Shown here in pieces: positions 22,641 to 33,780 of a stretch of 64,000 nucleotides of DNA (its first letter is position 1; the number at the start of each line of letters is the position of its first letter). The DNA is from Simmondsia chinensis (Eukaryota; Streptophyta; Magnoliopsida; Caryophyllales; Simmondsiaceae). The stretch covers positions 10,196,071-10,260,070 of the forward strand of contig JAGTTD010000024.1 in assembly GCA_018398585.1 (NCBI GenBank), in the 5' to 3' direction. The notes beneath the pieces are model-generated. The model ran no database searches and had not been told where the DNA came from. It saw nothing but the letters and a program-made list of their open reading frames with translations. The position numbers and the translations under genes are program-made.

Positions 22641-24020
22641 AATAATTTAGACTTAGTTACTACTCACAAGGGACCTACTGGAAAGAAAGGAAAGGGCAAG
22701 GTTGCTAGTATAGCAACGAAGTCCATAAAGAAGTCGGGCAAAAGGAAAGTGTTTCTTTTGTGGGAAAAATTGGCAACTCGAAGAAAAACTGCACTAAGTA
22801 CTTAGCTTCTCTTCTTATAAAGACTACTAAGCCATTTGGTGAAGATATGTTGATATCTAACTTAGTTAAGCCATGCACAATTGAGAGTCTACCAGGTTCC
22901 ACGTGTGTGGATTCAGGTTCAACTGACCATGTCCGTACTATGTTACAGGGGCTCAGCCTAACCAAAAGGCTGCATGATGGGGAGCTATACCTGATGGCCA
23001 GGGACAGTACAATAGTAGCGATCTTAAGTGTAGGAGATGTTAGCTTAGTCTTGAGTGCTAGAGTTTTTGATTTTAAAAGATTGTTTATTTGTAGCTACTC
23101 TGCATAAGAATTTGATTTATGTATCTCGTTTTACAAATAATTGTTATTTAGTTGATTTTGATTATGAACCTTTTAATACAAGAAATAAACTTGCAAAATG
23201 TACATGTATAAATGGTTTATTCATGTTGTTTATTGATCAAAACTCTCATATTTATTTAAAGGAATCTAACACAACCTCACTTGTTCAATCTCCCAAAGAA
23301 AACACATTGAAAGGGATATTGCCTACACATGGTACCAATGTTTAGGTCACACTAATTCAAACAGGATCCAAAGACTGGTAAAAGATGGACTGATAGAGGC
23401 TTTGGACTTGAAGTCATTACCTGTTTATGAATTTTGCATAGAATAAAAGGTGACCAAGTCTGTTTTTAAGAGTAAAGGCAATAAGGTTGGCGACTTGCTT
23501 GAGCTGGTTCACACATATGTATGTGGACCAATGAATATTCAAGCAAATGGTGGGTATGAGTACTTCATCACATTTACTGATGATTACTCAAGGTATAGAT
23601 ATACCTAATGAGACATAAGTTGTACTCTTTTGAAAGGTTCAAAGAGTACAAATTTGAAGTTGAAAAGCAATTAGGTAAATAGGTTTTATCACTTCAATTA
23701 GATCGAAGTGGTAAAATCTTTCTGGTGAGTTTCCACATTTCCTAATTGCAAATGGGATAAGATCTCAGCTTTTTGCTCCGGTATACTGTAATAGAATAGT
23801 GTTGCAGAAAAAAGCAATAGGACATCATTAGAGAGGGTAAGGTCCATGATGAGTCATGCTACTTTACCAATCTCTTTTTGGGGTTATTCCAAAGGAATAG
23901 GGCTGGTCTTTTCCACAGTCTCTCTGATCAAACGGGTATTTATTTGTAAGTATGCGATATTTTTAAATGATGATTTTGTAGTAGACTACAAAAGAGAAAA
24001 ACATAGTAGTGTTAAAGGAG
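22641..24020 (+). pseudogene. Copia zinc knuckle, protease and integrase relic (element G)
   Basis: After a lysine-rich stretch comes FFCGKIGNSKKNCTKYLA (22757-22805 region, the zinc-knuckle C-x2-C...C). Then CVDSGSTDHVRTMLQGL (protease active site D-S-G intact near 22905), FKRLFICSYSA/KNLIYVSRF (end of protease/GAG-pre-integrase), HTNSNRIQRLVKDGLIEAL (zinc-binding part of integrase), and GGYEYFITFTDDYSRY (start of the integrase core). Frames change repeatedly and stops are frequent, so this is a dead copy. Order matches Ty1/copia (protease, integrase, then RT). Confidence 0.85.
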
Positions 24021-25060
24021 TTAAAAGAAAGTGACTCTAATTCTGAACAGCTAGACACAACTCGGCATACAGTAGATGCATTAGATGCACCTACTATTAA
24101 GATTGATAATGTTCTAAGTACACGAGAGCCTAGGTGTAGTGGGGGGATTGTCAGGGCACCTGACACGTTCATGGCAGGAGCCTTAATGGTTGACCGTGAC
24201 ATTAAATCTGATCCTCTCAGCTACAATGAGGTAATTAAAGCCAATGATGCTGACCAATGGGTCTTAGCAACGAAATCTGAGATAGGATTTATGTATTCTA
24301 ATTAGGTCTGGGATCTTGTAGAGGCGCCTATTGGCATTAAACCCATTGGTTGTAGAAAGAAAAAAAAAAAATTGGAATGGAAGGTAGAAGACCTTCATGG
24401 CAAGATTGGTTGCTAAGGGTTTTACCCAAAAGGGAGGAATTCATTATGATGAGACCTTCTCACCAGTAGCCATGCTAAAGTCCATAAGGATACTCCTATC
24501 CACTGCAGCTCATTATGAGATTTGGCAAATGGAAGTCAAAACAGCCCTTTTGAATGGTCATCTTGAAGAAGACATCTATATGATGCAACTAGACAGTTTC
24601 ATTGGCAAAAATCATGAGCATATGGTATGCAAACTGAAAAAGTCCATGTATGGACTGAAGCAAGCATCATGCTCATTGAATATTAGGTTCAGTGAAGCAA
24701 TTAAGTCCTATGGTTTTAAGCAATTGGTTGACGAACCATCAGTGTACAAACGGCATTAAAAGAAAGTAGTGACTTTCTTAGTATTGTACGTCGATGATAT
24801 ACTACTCATTAGGAATGATTTAGGATTGTTATCAGCTATAAGGATTTGGTAAGCTAGTTCCAGTTAGGTATATGGATTTTGACTTCCAATCAGATAGAGA
24901 TTCTAAACGTATGACGTCTGGGCATGTCTTTACCCCTTGAGTAGAAGCCATTAGGGGGAGGAATGTCAAGCAGTACTGTATTGTTGACTTCACCATAGAA
25001 GCTAAATATGCTATAGCTTCAAAAGCTGCATAGGCATGTTGATTTAGATAGAATAATTGA
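24021..25060 (+). pseudogene. Copia RT and RNase H fragment (element G)
   Basis: The longest open part (24397-24759) reads MARLVAKGFTQKGGIHYDET and FSPVAMLKSIRILLS, then MYGLKQAS, conserved copia RT motifs. After a stop at 24757, VVTFLVLYVDDILLI carries the catalytic YVDD. A deletion then joins to DFDFQSDRDSKRMTSGHVF, an RNase H piece, and IEAKYAIASKAA. Upstream 24030-24300 contains the linker with VDRDIKSDPLSYNEV and ADQWVLATKSEI. Confidence 0.88.
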
Positions 25061-25127
25061 CCTAGTAGACATTCGGATCATACACAAAAGAGATGGGTAT
25101 AAAGCTTGTCACAAATTGGATTTAGAA

Positions 25128-25139
25128 CAAGTGGGAGAT
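25128..25139 (+). other. Polypurine tract of element G
   Basis: CAAGTGGGAGAT immediately before the 3' LTR start TGTTAGGAATAG. Confidence 0.85.
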
Positions 25140-26268
25140 TGTTAGGAATAGTATCCTAAAATCTAGATTTATTCTATTAATATTATTTTATTAAAGAATA
25201 AAATTGAAGTTCCAGTCGTTTCCTTCTTTAATTTGTGTAAGCGAGCATTTATACTGCATGTGATTTTCTTTTTGGAAATATCCCTGAGATAGGTGTAGTC
25301 CTCATACTACAATTTACATGTTTGTTCTAAGTTGTTTATGAGATTAACCCACAGATAGACTTGGAACAAATGGTATGGTTTGTTATTTGAAAGACTCGTA
25401 GTCAAAGATAAGTTTGGACCACGTGTATGCTAAGACTATAACATGACACTTTAAATGACTTATTTTGATCATGTGGATGGTGATCCAAAAGTGTTATTTT
25501 GGTGTGTTTAATAAGATTGACACACTAAGTTGGACCATGTAGATTACTTGTTTCTAGACTACTATAGGAGATGAGTGATTCATGTTGTACTGTTTGAACG
25601 ACGACTCTAAATCCTGAGAGTATTCTGGATTTGCTTATGGAGTGTTAGTTGCTTTGGTGTACTATAAGTAAGGTCTAAACGCACGACTGAATTCCCACGT
25701 ACACTGGGTCGCGGCTTGAAGTGTGACAAGGATCAAATATTCAATAGGGAATCTACAGTGTCTTATGAGATATAGATGTCCCATTAGTTGATTCGCAAAT
25801 ATTTGAATAGTTCGAAAACTTTAGCCAAAGTATTCCAAGTGTTTGACATTTGGAATTTATACTATGAATATGTTCAAGTATAAATGAATTATTCGATGAA
25901 GGGCAAGTTGGTAACTAATGGAGAAGCTGTGAGAAGGACAATGGTAGTAGTTATGCTTATTCTTCGTCATGGACATCTAGTGGAGGAGGTGTTGTCATCA
26001 ATACAGTCTATTAGGGAGATATCGAATAAATGGTTTAAGTCTAGAGTGCAGTGAGATTTATTTAGTGAAATTATGTCTTATTAAATGATAATTAAATTAT
26101 ATTATAAGATAATTAATTTAACCCATTTGGAGCTAGATTTAAATTGTCCATGAGGTCCCTGTGCAAGCCTCAGTATTTATTGCCATCGTAAAACAAATTA
26201 AAAAATTCATAAGATGAATTATTTATCCATGAGATGTGTAAATTTAATTTTGCCAAATATTATTCAAG

Positions 26269-26296
26269 ACAACAACAAACAAACCCAGTGCCTACT
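26269..26296 (-). mobile_element. 28-bp RTE/SINE tail insertion
   Basis: On the minus strand AGTAGGCACTGGGTTTGTTT then GTTGTTGT: the last bases of the RTE/SINE 3' tail with its TTG repeat. It is flanked by 17-bp near-duplicates GCCAAATATTATTCAAG (26252-26268) and GCCAATCATTATTCAAG (26297-26313). The 5' LTR of G has the single uninterrupted site near 20070. An extremely 5'-truncated retroposition event. Confidence 0.85.
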
Positions 26297-27320
26297 GCCA
26301 ATCATTATTCAAGAGATGAATAAAAATCAAAAATTATAAAATAAAATTTTTTTTGGAAAATTAAAATTCATAAGATGATTTTTTTACATGTGGGAAACAA
26401 AGCAAAAAAAAAAAGGAAAAATACGAAAATCCAGGCGGGATCCGCATGTTATAGCGCGTTGGGGAGCCAGGGGCTATCTGCATAAGCATGGGCGGGCCAA
26501 TCACAGCCCGCCACGTGGCACGCAGAGAAGGGTCAAAAGGCACAGCTCCTCCAGGGTAAAAATGCTGCGTTTTTTCTTTGTTTTAAATGAAACTGTGCTG
26601 AACAATTCTCACATCGGTTTTCCAACTCTTTTTTGCTCCAGTACACTACTATAAATACAGGTATCTAATCAAGAGATTTGGCATTCAATTGAATATAATT
26701 ATTTGGGTTTCTAAAATTGTTTTGGAAACCTAATTGGAGAAAAAAATTTCGTTGATATTTTTCTTTCTATAGTTTATTATTTTTTGGAGCCCACCCTCCG
26801 GGTAGCTCAAGGTCATTGCATAGAAGATCGTGGAGTCTCGATTTTTGTCTTCTTCTGTAGATTATTATCCTTTCTGGTATTCTTTTTTTGGAGCAATTCC
26901 AGGTATGTCTTTTTTTTTCCTTCTTTCTTTTAATTTTTGCTTTTCTGTTTATTTATAGTATTCGTTATTATGCCTAATTAAGTTTATGTATTATTATGAA
27001 TGTTAGAGTTAAAGGCCTATAGATCTAAATTAAGAATTTAGATCTGTAGATTTAAAGTATGAATATAAATCTGTAGGAATTTTAAATCATCCTTAATTTT
27101 AAATTAGGGAGAATTTTTAAAATACGCCCCAACAATGGGTATTAGAGCAAAGTGATTTATAGAGATAACCTTATTCCCAGGAACTATCGCATATGAGGTG
27201 TCACGAAGCGTGACTCTCCGACCTGAGGCTTAGGTAAAGAGAAGAGTCTCCTACTCTAAGTGCTCTAATAGATGCCTTTTGTTGTGACCATAATTGAGAA
27301 CTGTGAACCCAACAATCGGC

Positions 27321-27566
27321 TGTTACGATTCTAATAGATGGGGCATGTGTATTAAGTGGTATTTATCATTAGTATGAGGCAGCTTAGTATAGTATACTTC
27401 TAGTTCAACATATTACTCCTATTACTCATAATGTCGGCTGTTCTATGCTTAAGTCGGTTGGCTTATGTCCCCATCCAATGTATCTTCGCTCATTACAATT
27501 TAGTATAAGTAAGGATCTCTACATGTAATTTGGATCATTAATCAAATACAAATATCTTTTTATATT

Positions 27567-27607
<41 letters not shown>

Positions 27608-27704
27608 AATTTTCTCTCTAATCTCTCATCTTATTACACTTCTTTGTTATCTCAAATTCTACTAACTTTAATGTTATGATCAAGATTTATCTTGATTCAT
27701 AACA
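27321..27704 (+). repeat. 5' LTR of element F
   Basis: 384 bp, containing a (CT)n tract at 27569-27604 that is about 14 bp longer than in the 3' LTR. Confidence 0.88.
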
Positions 27705-27706
27705 AT

Positions 27707-27719
27707 TGGTAACAGAGCC
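27707..27719 (+). other. Primer binding site of element F
   Basis: TGGTAACAGAGCC, an initiator-Met-type site with one change. Confidence 0.75.
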
Positions 27720-28600
27720 TTGATCTGCTTCCAAATCAAGCATGAATTGATATCAAATATCCCTAATCGCATTGCAAATTGATTAGGAGTTCAATTTTGA
27801 ATTCCTGTTTGAGTTGCTTACGGTTACTATCTGTATACAACTACATTATGTGCAGTTGCTTAGTGATTTGCAGTAGGCTTAGTTGAATTTTCTTCAATTA
27901 GGTTGAGTTGTATTGAATCAAGTTCTACTGTTAAAGCTACATTGGATTAAATTCAGTCAGAACTTGCGGTTATAGAGTGGTAATTGAGTTGATTCTTCAA
28001 GTAAGTTGTGTTGAAGCAAATTTGGAGGTTAAACTAGCTGGATTAAACTGTATTTGATTAAAATTTGTAAGATTAGCCTAGTAAAGCTGAAGTGAGGTTG
28101 CTCTTGGTTTTGCAAATCAGTTGGTGAGGTAGAGGTAACAGGTTCTGATTTTTCATGTTACTTTTTGATCAAAATCCACTTCTATGTTGCTGTAATTGAA
28201 TTGTTGATTGAGTTATTGCTGAATTTTGAAGATTTTGTGTTGATAAGCATCGATCAAGTGGTGTTGCATAGAAGTTTAGTTGATTCTATCAGAACTTACT
28301 GAATAACGCGTTGAGGTCAAAATTGCAGCTAAGTTCAAATCTAATTCAGATTCAGAGTCAGAATTGTTCAAGTAGCACTGTTGTTAGGGTTTGTACTCTG
28401 CGGTGATTGTTCAGCAGAAATCAAATCGAGATTCGTACAAATGAAGTGAGCAGAGTTGTTGTTCTTGTGAACTGTTAGCTAGAATTTGCAGCTTGAAGTT
28501 GTTGGAAGAGGATCTAGCTTGCTAGATTTTCATTCAAGCAAGGTATACGCTTAGGATCTTACATAGAATTGAGATATAAAAATAAAAAAAAAAGGTTTCA
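27720..28600 (+). other. Leader of element F
   Basis: Non-coding, T/G-rich and unusually long (about 0.9 kb); nothing further seen. Confidence 0.5.
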
Positions 28601-29338
28601 GTTGTTGTTGCAGAATCGCTTCAAGAAATGGAAGATACGTACACTAGGAATCAAAGACGTATAGAACGATAATTTCAGGAGAAATTACAAACTCTTCAAG
28701 AGTTGAAGATCTCAATGTAAGATAAAAACTGAACCTCTCAATCTATTGAGCAGGAGGCGGTGTAACCGAATGTTGCAGTGGAAAATTTTCAAGTACACAT
28801 TGAAATCATAAGCGTTAGGAAGTGGAGGTTTAAGCTCACCTTGCAACACAAGATTGAAATCAATTTGGTAGTTTCCCTTAACCATAAGAAGTGTTATTCA
28901 AGTAAGAGATTGAGAGTATTGGAAAGGCCAATTGTGGTTTACAAAGGAAGTGCACCAGCTTTCTTACTTCTTGAGGAAAATAAGGTGTTCCTTAAAAAGC
29001 AAAACATGCTCAAGAATATTGAAGTGGGGCAGTCTAAGATGGTGTTGTGGTCAGTTGATAGACTTGGAGCATCTTCTTGGATCAAAAGGATGATGAAGAA
29101 AGCAAGGAAAAAGGGAAATTTTATCAGAACTGATTCAAAAGCTGAGTCTATTGGAATATCAGCTGGGAATCATGGAATTATTACAGTAGAACAATCTAAT
29201 TCAGCTGGGAAACCACATGTTGCTGCTGTGGAATCATCAAATGTAGCACAAAATGTGCTATTTACTTCTCCTGGACACGCAGGTATGCTAATTCAAAACC
29301 TAAAGTATGCAAGAAGCAGCCCACTGGACGTGTTGTAA
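28601..29338 (+). pseudogene. Unrecognised retroelement ORF, first block (element F)
   Basis: An open stretch from 28778 (preceded in frame by EQEAV and a stop, and by a helical relic ESLQEMEDTYTRNQRRIER) encodes VHIEIISVRKWRFKL, CYSSKRLRVLERPIVVYKG and DRLGASSWIKRMMKKARKK. These align block for block with the element E ORF (about half the residues identical in the best parts). It ends at a stop at 29336 and coding similarity continues in other frames. Function unknown; the basic 'SWIK' motif could bind nucleic acid, but that is only inference. Confidence 0.6.
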
Positions 29339-29344
29339 GGCCCC

Positions 29345-30302
29345 TTGTGTGGAGAGCAGGCTTGTCCAAGCACAAACTCTTGTGGGAGGCCTCCACCTGA
29401 TCCGAGGGAAGGAATTTTTGAACTCGAGCCAGCTAAAGTTCACTGTCAATTGGGTGTTTTGCAAGATCAGGATTTGAAACAAAGGAAGTGGTTGAAAGAA
29501 AATGTGATTCAAGCTGTTAAAATGCATCACAGAGTTCAGCAGAAGGAAAGCTTTGTTCCTAGACAAGATGGGAGTGTACAAGCTGGGTAGAGCGCAGAAA
29601 CAGAAGGCTGTGTAGGCAAAATTCAGTGGACTTGGTGTTTATACTGTTATGTTTGATGTTGGAAGACCCCCTGATGTATTGGTGGTGGAGCATCTAATCA
29701 GTCACTCAAGGAAGAAGGTGAAGATGAAGGTCTTGACTAGTTTAAAGAGTAGATGGTGTGCTGGACTGTTGTTCAAATCTGGAGTTGCACGGCATAAGGA
29801 AGGTCGAGTTTCTGTGAATCCAGATTTACAATGGCAGCAAAAGCTTAAGTCTAGAATTGATGCATAAGTAGATGGTCTTTGGAGATTATGCAAGTGGTTT
29901 GAAGTAGTGATTGAACAATTCGAACTTAAGTATCAAGGAGTGTTGTTTACAAGGTTAATACAAGAGCATATCTTGGAAGTTGTTGGGTCTTGGATCAAAA
30001 AGGCAATTAAGAGGGCTAAGAAAAGAAGGCATTATACCAATAAGGATGTTATTTTAGCAGCGAGACAAGTTGATGATGCAAAGACTTAGCCTGAACTTGT
30101 TGAGATGAGGCAAACACAAGTCCTTGAATCACATTTGAAGGCAGTAGCAGCAAAATCAGCACATCAAAATGTCCTAACTGCAATACACTTAAATTCTATT
30201 AAGGGTTGGTTGGTTATTGTTGCAGATCAATCTATTCTGCTAGAGAATTTGCAAGACCAAGCTGTGAGTAATCAAGGGAAACTTCTTGGACACAAAGGGT
30301 AA
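29345..30302 (+). pseudogene. Unrecognised retroelement ORF, middle blocks (element F)
   Basis: Successive open pieces with frame changes: RPPPDPREGIFELEPAKVH (counterpart of RPFDPGKEFG in E), a block LISHSRKKVKMKVLTSLKSR, then FELKYQGVLFTRLIQEHIL followed by GSWIKKAIKRAKKRRHY. The last repeats the 'SWIK' motif of the first block. After that comes RQTQVLESHLKAVAAKSAHQ, matching element E at 12515. The order relative to E differs: in F the WEEKL-like block follows rather than precedes VLESH. Confidence 0.55.
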
Positions 30303-31330
30303 TCTAACCTGATTGGGAGTACTCCTGAAATTGTGTTAGCAGAGAAAACATAACAAGATTTGGGTATGTGTTTTAGTCAAGCTGAACTGGAAGGGAATGT
30401 TCGAAGGGTGCAAGCATAGGTGAGACCACCTGAGGTTCCTATTGTGATGCAGCACATGAGGATAAAAGCATTTTTAGTTGATCAAATTGAGCAGTTCAAC
30501 AAGGAACTCTTGAGCAGATCAGTAGTTGTTTAACACTTATCTACAGATGTTAAGATGATCAAGTTTCTCAGCAATTATTCAACACATGTTCATCAATTAA
30601 TTCAGATGAACATTGAATCCAAGCTTGAGCATACTTACAAAGGTGTAGTGTGGGTCATCTTAAGTAAAGAAAGTATCAGACTTGGAAGTTTCAGTGGTTG
30701 TTCAGAAGTTACTACTATTGAAAAGTGTTTAGCTAATCTCAGAATTCAAGATCAATCTATTGTTGAATGTGCAAGAGTTTGGGAAAAGAAGCTTGAGTCT
30801 TCCATAGAATCAATGGACCAAGTTGGTATGCATCTAGCAGGTTTCATGAAGGCCAAGTTTCTGAAGTATCACTAGTGCAACAAGCTGAAGAACCATCAGA
30901 ACAACAGCTGCTGCATTCCCTAGCTACAGCTGCTGCATTTTCAGCCATCAATACACATATGCTGCATTATATTAATGAGTGGCTGTATTGGTTGCAGCAA
31001 GAGGTTCTTAAGAGTGGATGTTGGTGTTGGTGTTTGGTTGATTTTGTTTGGTCTGGGCCGACCTCCGGAAGAGTACATTACATCCAAAGGCAAGCATTAT
31101 AGGCAGAAACAAGAAACATACTCAAATATACAGCATTGACAGCAGTACTCTAACAAGATATAACAAGTTCCAGCTGCATTTCAGATTCAGGTCTAAGGGG
31201 TAATTCTCCAGAAATATTCATTGCATCAACAAGTTCTCTTCAACTGCAAATTTCAACAAGGGAATTTTTCACATTCAGCTCCTACCTCTACATCAACAAG
31301 TGTTCTTCAAAGTCTCAACTCTCTACTAAG
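30303..31330 (+). pseudogene. Unrecognised retroelement ORF, last blocks (element F)
   Basis: A piece at 30555-30875 ends IVECARVWEKKLESSIESMD and QVGMHLAGFMKAKF, paralleling the RSWEEKLDWHFEGMHRQFNG helix block of element E. Beyond 30880 only short open stretches rich in Gln/Leu are seen. Decayed. Confidence 0.5.
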
Positions 31331-31331
31331 A

Positions 31332-31366
31332 TTCTTAAGGACAAGAATCTCGTAAGGGGGGAGTGT
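31332..31366 (+). other. Stem-loop and polypurine tract of element F
   Basis: TTCTTA-AGGA-CAAGAA (31332-31347, one pair lost relative to E) then GTAAGGGGGGAGTGT before the LTR. Confidence 0.6.
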
Positions 31367-31736
31367 TGTTATGATTCTAATAGATGGGGCATGTGTATTA
31401 AATGGTATATGTCATTAGTATGAGGCAGCTTAGTATAGTATACTTCTAGTTCAACATATTACTCGTATTACTCATAATGTCGGCTATTGTATGCTTAAGT
31501 CAGTTGGCTTATGTCCCCATCCAATGTATCTTAGCTCATTACAATTTAGTATTAGTAAGGATCTCTAGATGTAATTTGGATCATCAATCAAATACAAATA
31601 TCTTTTGATATTAACTCTCTCTCTCTCTCTCTCTCATCTAATTTGCTCTCTAATCTCTCATCTTATTTCACTTCTTTCTCATCTCAAATTCTACTAACCC
31701 CTATGTTATGATCAAGATTTATCTTGATTCATAACA
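31367..31736 (+). repeat. 3' LTR of element F
   Basis: 370 bp, TGTTATGATTC...CATAACA, followed by TCGGC (31737-31741). Confidence 0.88.
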
Positions 31737-31770
31737 TCGGCATCAGAGTTATTTTTTTCCCAACATACAT

Positions 31771-32130
31771 ACCATATGCTCCTGATTTTTGCCAAATGTC
31801 TTTTTCAAGACGACCATTCAAAAAGGCCATTTTGACATGCATTTGCCAAATCTCACAGTCATAATGAGCTGCAATGGATAGGAGAATCCTAATGGACTTT
31901 AACATGGCTACTGGTGAGAAGGTCTCATCATAATAGATACCTTCCTTTTAGGGTAAGACTCTTAGCAACCAGTCTTGCCTTGAAGGTTTCTGCCTTCTCG
32001 TCCAGTCCTCTCTTCCTCTTGTAGACCCATTTACATCCAATGGGTTTAATGCCTTCCGGCACCTATATAAGTTTCTAGACCTGATTGGAATACATGGATT
32101 CTATCTCATATTTCATTGTCAAGACCCACT
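31771..32130 (-). pseudogene. Copia RT, N-terminal part (element H)
   Basis: The minus strand reads FSPVAMLKSIRILLSIAAHY then EIWQMHVKMAFLNGRLEKDI and a decayed HMV end exactly where element G was inserted. The rest of this RT is at 18441-18949. Frame slips and stops are present. Confidence 0.85.
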
Positions 32131-33250
32131 GGTCAACATCTTTGTCTTTAAGTACATCAGTGTTGTTAAAAGGATCAAACTCAATGCCAACGTCAACCAT
32201 AAAGGCCCCGACCATGAATCTGTCAGGTGCCCTGATAATACTCCCACTATGCTTAGGCTTTTGTGTACTCGAACATTCTCGATTCTATCTGTAGATGTAT
32301 CTAATACATCCACGGTGTCTCGAGATGTCTCTAACTGTTTAGAAATAGTGTCAATATTTCTAAATTCCTCTAACACTACTTTGCTTTTACTTTTGTAGTC
32401 TACTACAAAATCCATCTCCAAATATCTGGCATTTGCATTTACAAACACCTTTTGTTCAAAATGACTGTAGAAACGACCACCCCTTGTTCTTTGGGATAAC
32501 ATACAAACATACATGCCTCCATCCTCGATTCCAACTTGTTAGGATTCTTTTTAAACACCTGTGCGAGACATCCCCAAATTTGAAGGTATCCTAAACTAGG
32601 CTTTTGCCCAGTCAATAATTCCACGAGTGTTTTAGGAACTGACTTTGATGGAACTAAGTGAAGGAGATATGCTGCTATTTCCAAGGCATAACCCCAAAAG
32701 GAGTTTTGTAAAGTATCATGACTGATCATTGACCTTACCATCTCCAACAGTGTCCTACTTCTCCTTTATGTAACACCATTCTGCTGTGGAGCACCTGGAG
32801 TAGAAAGCTGAGATCATATCCCATTTGCAATAAGAAAATCCAAAAACTCTCCTGAAAGGTATTTACTATATCAATCCAGTAGAAGTTCCTTGACATGTTT
32901 ACCTAACTATTTTTCAACTTCAGCCTTGAATTCTTTGAACTTTTCAAAAGAGTTTAGACTTATGTTTCATCTAGTATACATATCCATACCTAGAGTAATC
33001 ATCCGTGAAAGATATGAAGTACTCATACCCACCTCTTGCTTGAACATTCATTGGTCCACACACATCTGTATGAACTAGCTCAAGCAAGTCACCGACCCTG
33101 TTTTGTTTACTCTTAAAGGCAGACTTGGTCATTTTACATTCTATGCAGGATTCGCAGACTGTAAGGACATCAAGTCCAAAATTTCTATCAGTCCATCTTT
33201 TACCAGTATTTGGATCCTATTCAAATTAATTTGACCTAGGCATTGGTGCC
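32131..33250 (-). pseudogene. Copia integrase (element H)
   Basis: Minus-strand pieces: RTLLEMVRSMISHDTLQNSF, WGYALEIAAYLLHLVPSKSV and LTGQKPSLGYLQIWGCLAQV, the conserved C-terminal part of copia integrase ('mv rsMms...lP.sFWgyAleTAayiLN.vPSKsv..TP.ElW.G.kPsl.hlrvwGC.Ahv'). Toward 33250 the core and zinc-binding parts are read in several frames. 32131-32400 is the linker between integrase and RT. Confidence 0.85.
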
Positions 33251-33780
33251 ACATGTAGGCAATATGCTTTTTAAGAGTGTTTTCTCTTACGAGGTTGAAC
33301 TAGTGAGCTTGTGTTAGATTCATATGAACAATCAACAGAGTTATGATTAGGAAACAACATGAAAAAACCATCCACACAAGTACCTTTGCAAATAAACAAT
33401 TTATTTCGACTAATGACAAATTCATTATCGAAATTAACTGAATATCCGTTATTAACTAAACATGACCCAGAAATCAAATTTTTGCACAATACAGGTACAA
33501 ATAGGAAGCCTTTCAAAATCAAAACTCTACCCCCAAAACTTAGCTAAAATCTTCTACTCCGAAGACAGTACACCTCTCCATCAAGCAGCCTCCTGGTTAG
33601 CTTAAGTCCCTGTAATATATTGCAGACATGGTCAGTTAAACCCAAAACCTGGTGGACTCTTAACTACACATGACCCAATTAAGTGAGATATCATCATACC
33701 TTCACCACATGGTTTGCTGCTCTTAGCAAGAAGGGTAGCTAAGTACTTAATGCAATTCCTCTTCTAGTGGCCCATTCAAA
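33251..33780 (-). pseudogene. Copia protease/GAG-pre-integrase relic (element H)
   Basis: The minus strand reads FERLPICT or, in the other frame, LKGFLFVPVLCKNLISGSCL then FVISRNKLFICKGTCVDGFF, the stretch between protease and integrase (compare SRNKLAKCTCINGLFMLF in element G). The protease active-site context upstream is badly decayed. Confidence 0.7.

Larger units (their letters stand above)
27321..31736 (+). mobile_element. Non-autonomous LTR retrotransposon F
   Basis: A complete 4416-bp element: LTRs 27321-27704 and 31367-31736, target duplication TCGGC (27316-27320 and 31737-31741), primer site, decayed ORFs, polypurine tract. No pol domain. It shares with element E the ORF blocks, the LTR termini (TGTTAYGAT...CATAACA) and the pre-tract stem-loop. 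Its LTRs differ at about 22 positions plus a CT-repeat length change, so it is older than E. It interrupts the 3' LTR of G 24 bp from its end. Confidence 0.87.
18955..31765 (+). mobile_element. Ty1/copia element G, nested in H
   Basis: 5' LTR 18955-21746, primer site, decayed gag-zinc knuckle, protease, integrase, RT and a fragment of RNase H, polypurine tract, and 3' LTR 25140-27320 continuing 31742-31765 beyond element F. Flanking 5-mers are TGCAT (18950-18954) and TACAT (31766-31770). It is the same family as H and inserted head-on into H's RT gene. The LTRs (about 2.2 kb without insertions) differ at roughly 8% of positions in the first 230 bp by eye. Confidence 0.88.
25140..31765 (+). 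repeat. 3' LTR of element G, split by element F
   Basis: 25140-27320 plus 31742-31765. Colinear with the 5' LTR except that it lacks the MITE, has a 28-bp insertion at 26269-26296 and was broken by F 24 bp before its end (...TCGGC | CATCAGAG...CCCAACA). Confidence 0.88.
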
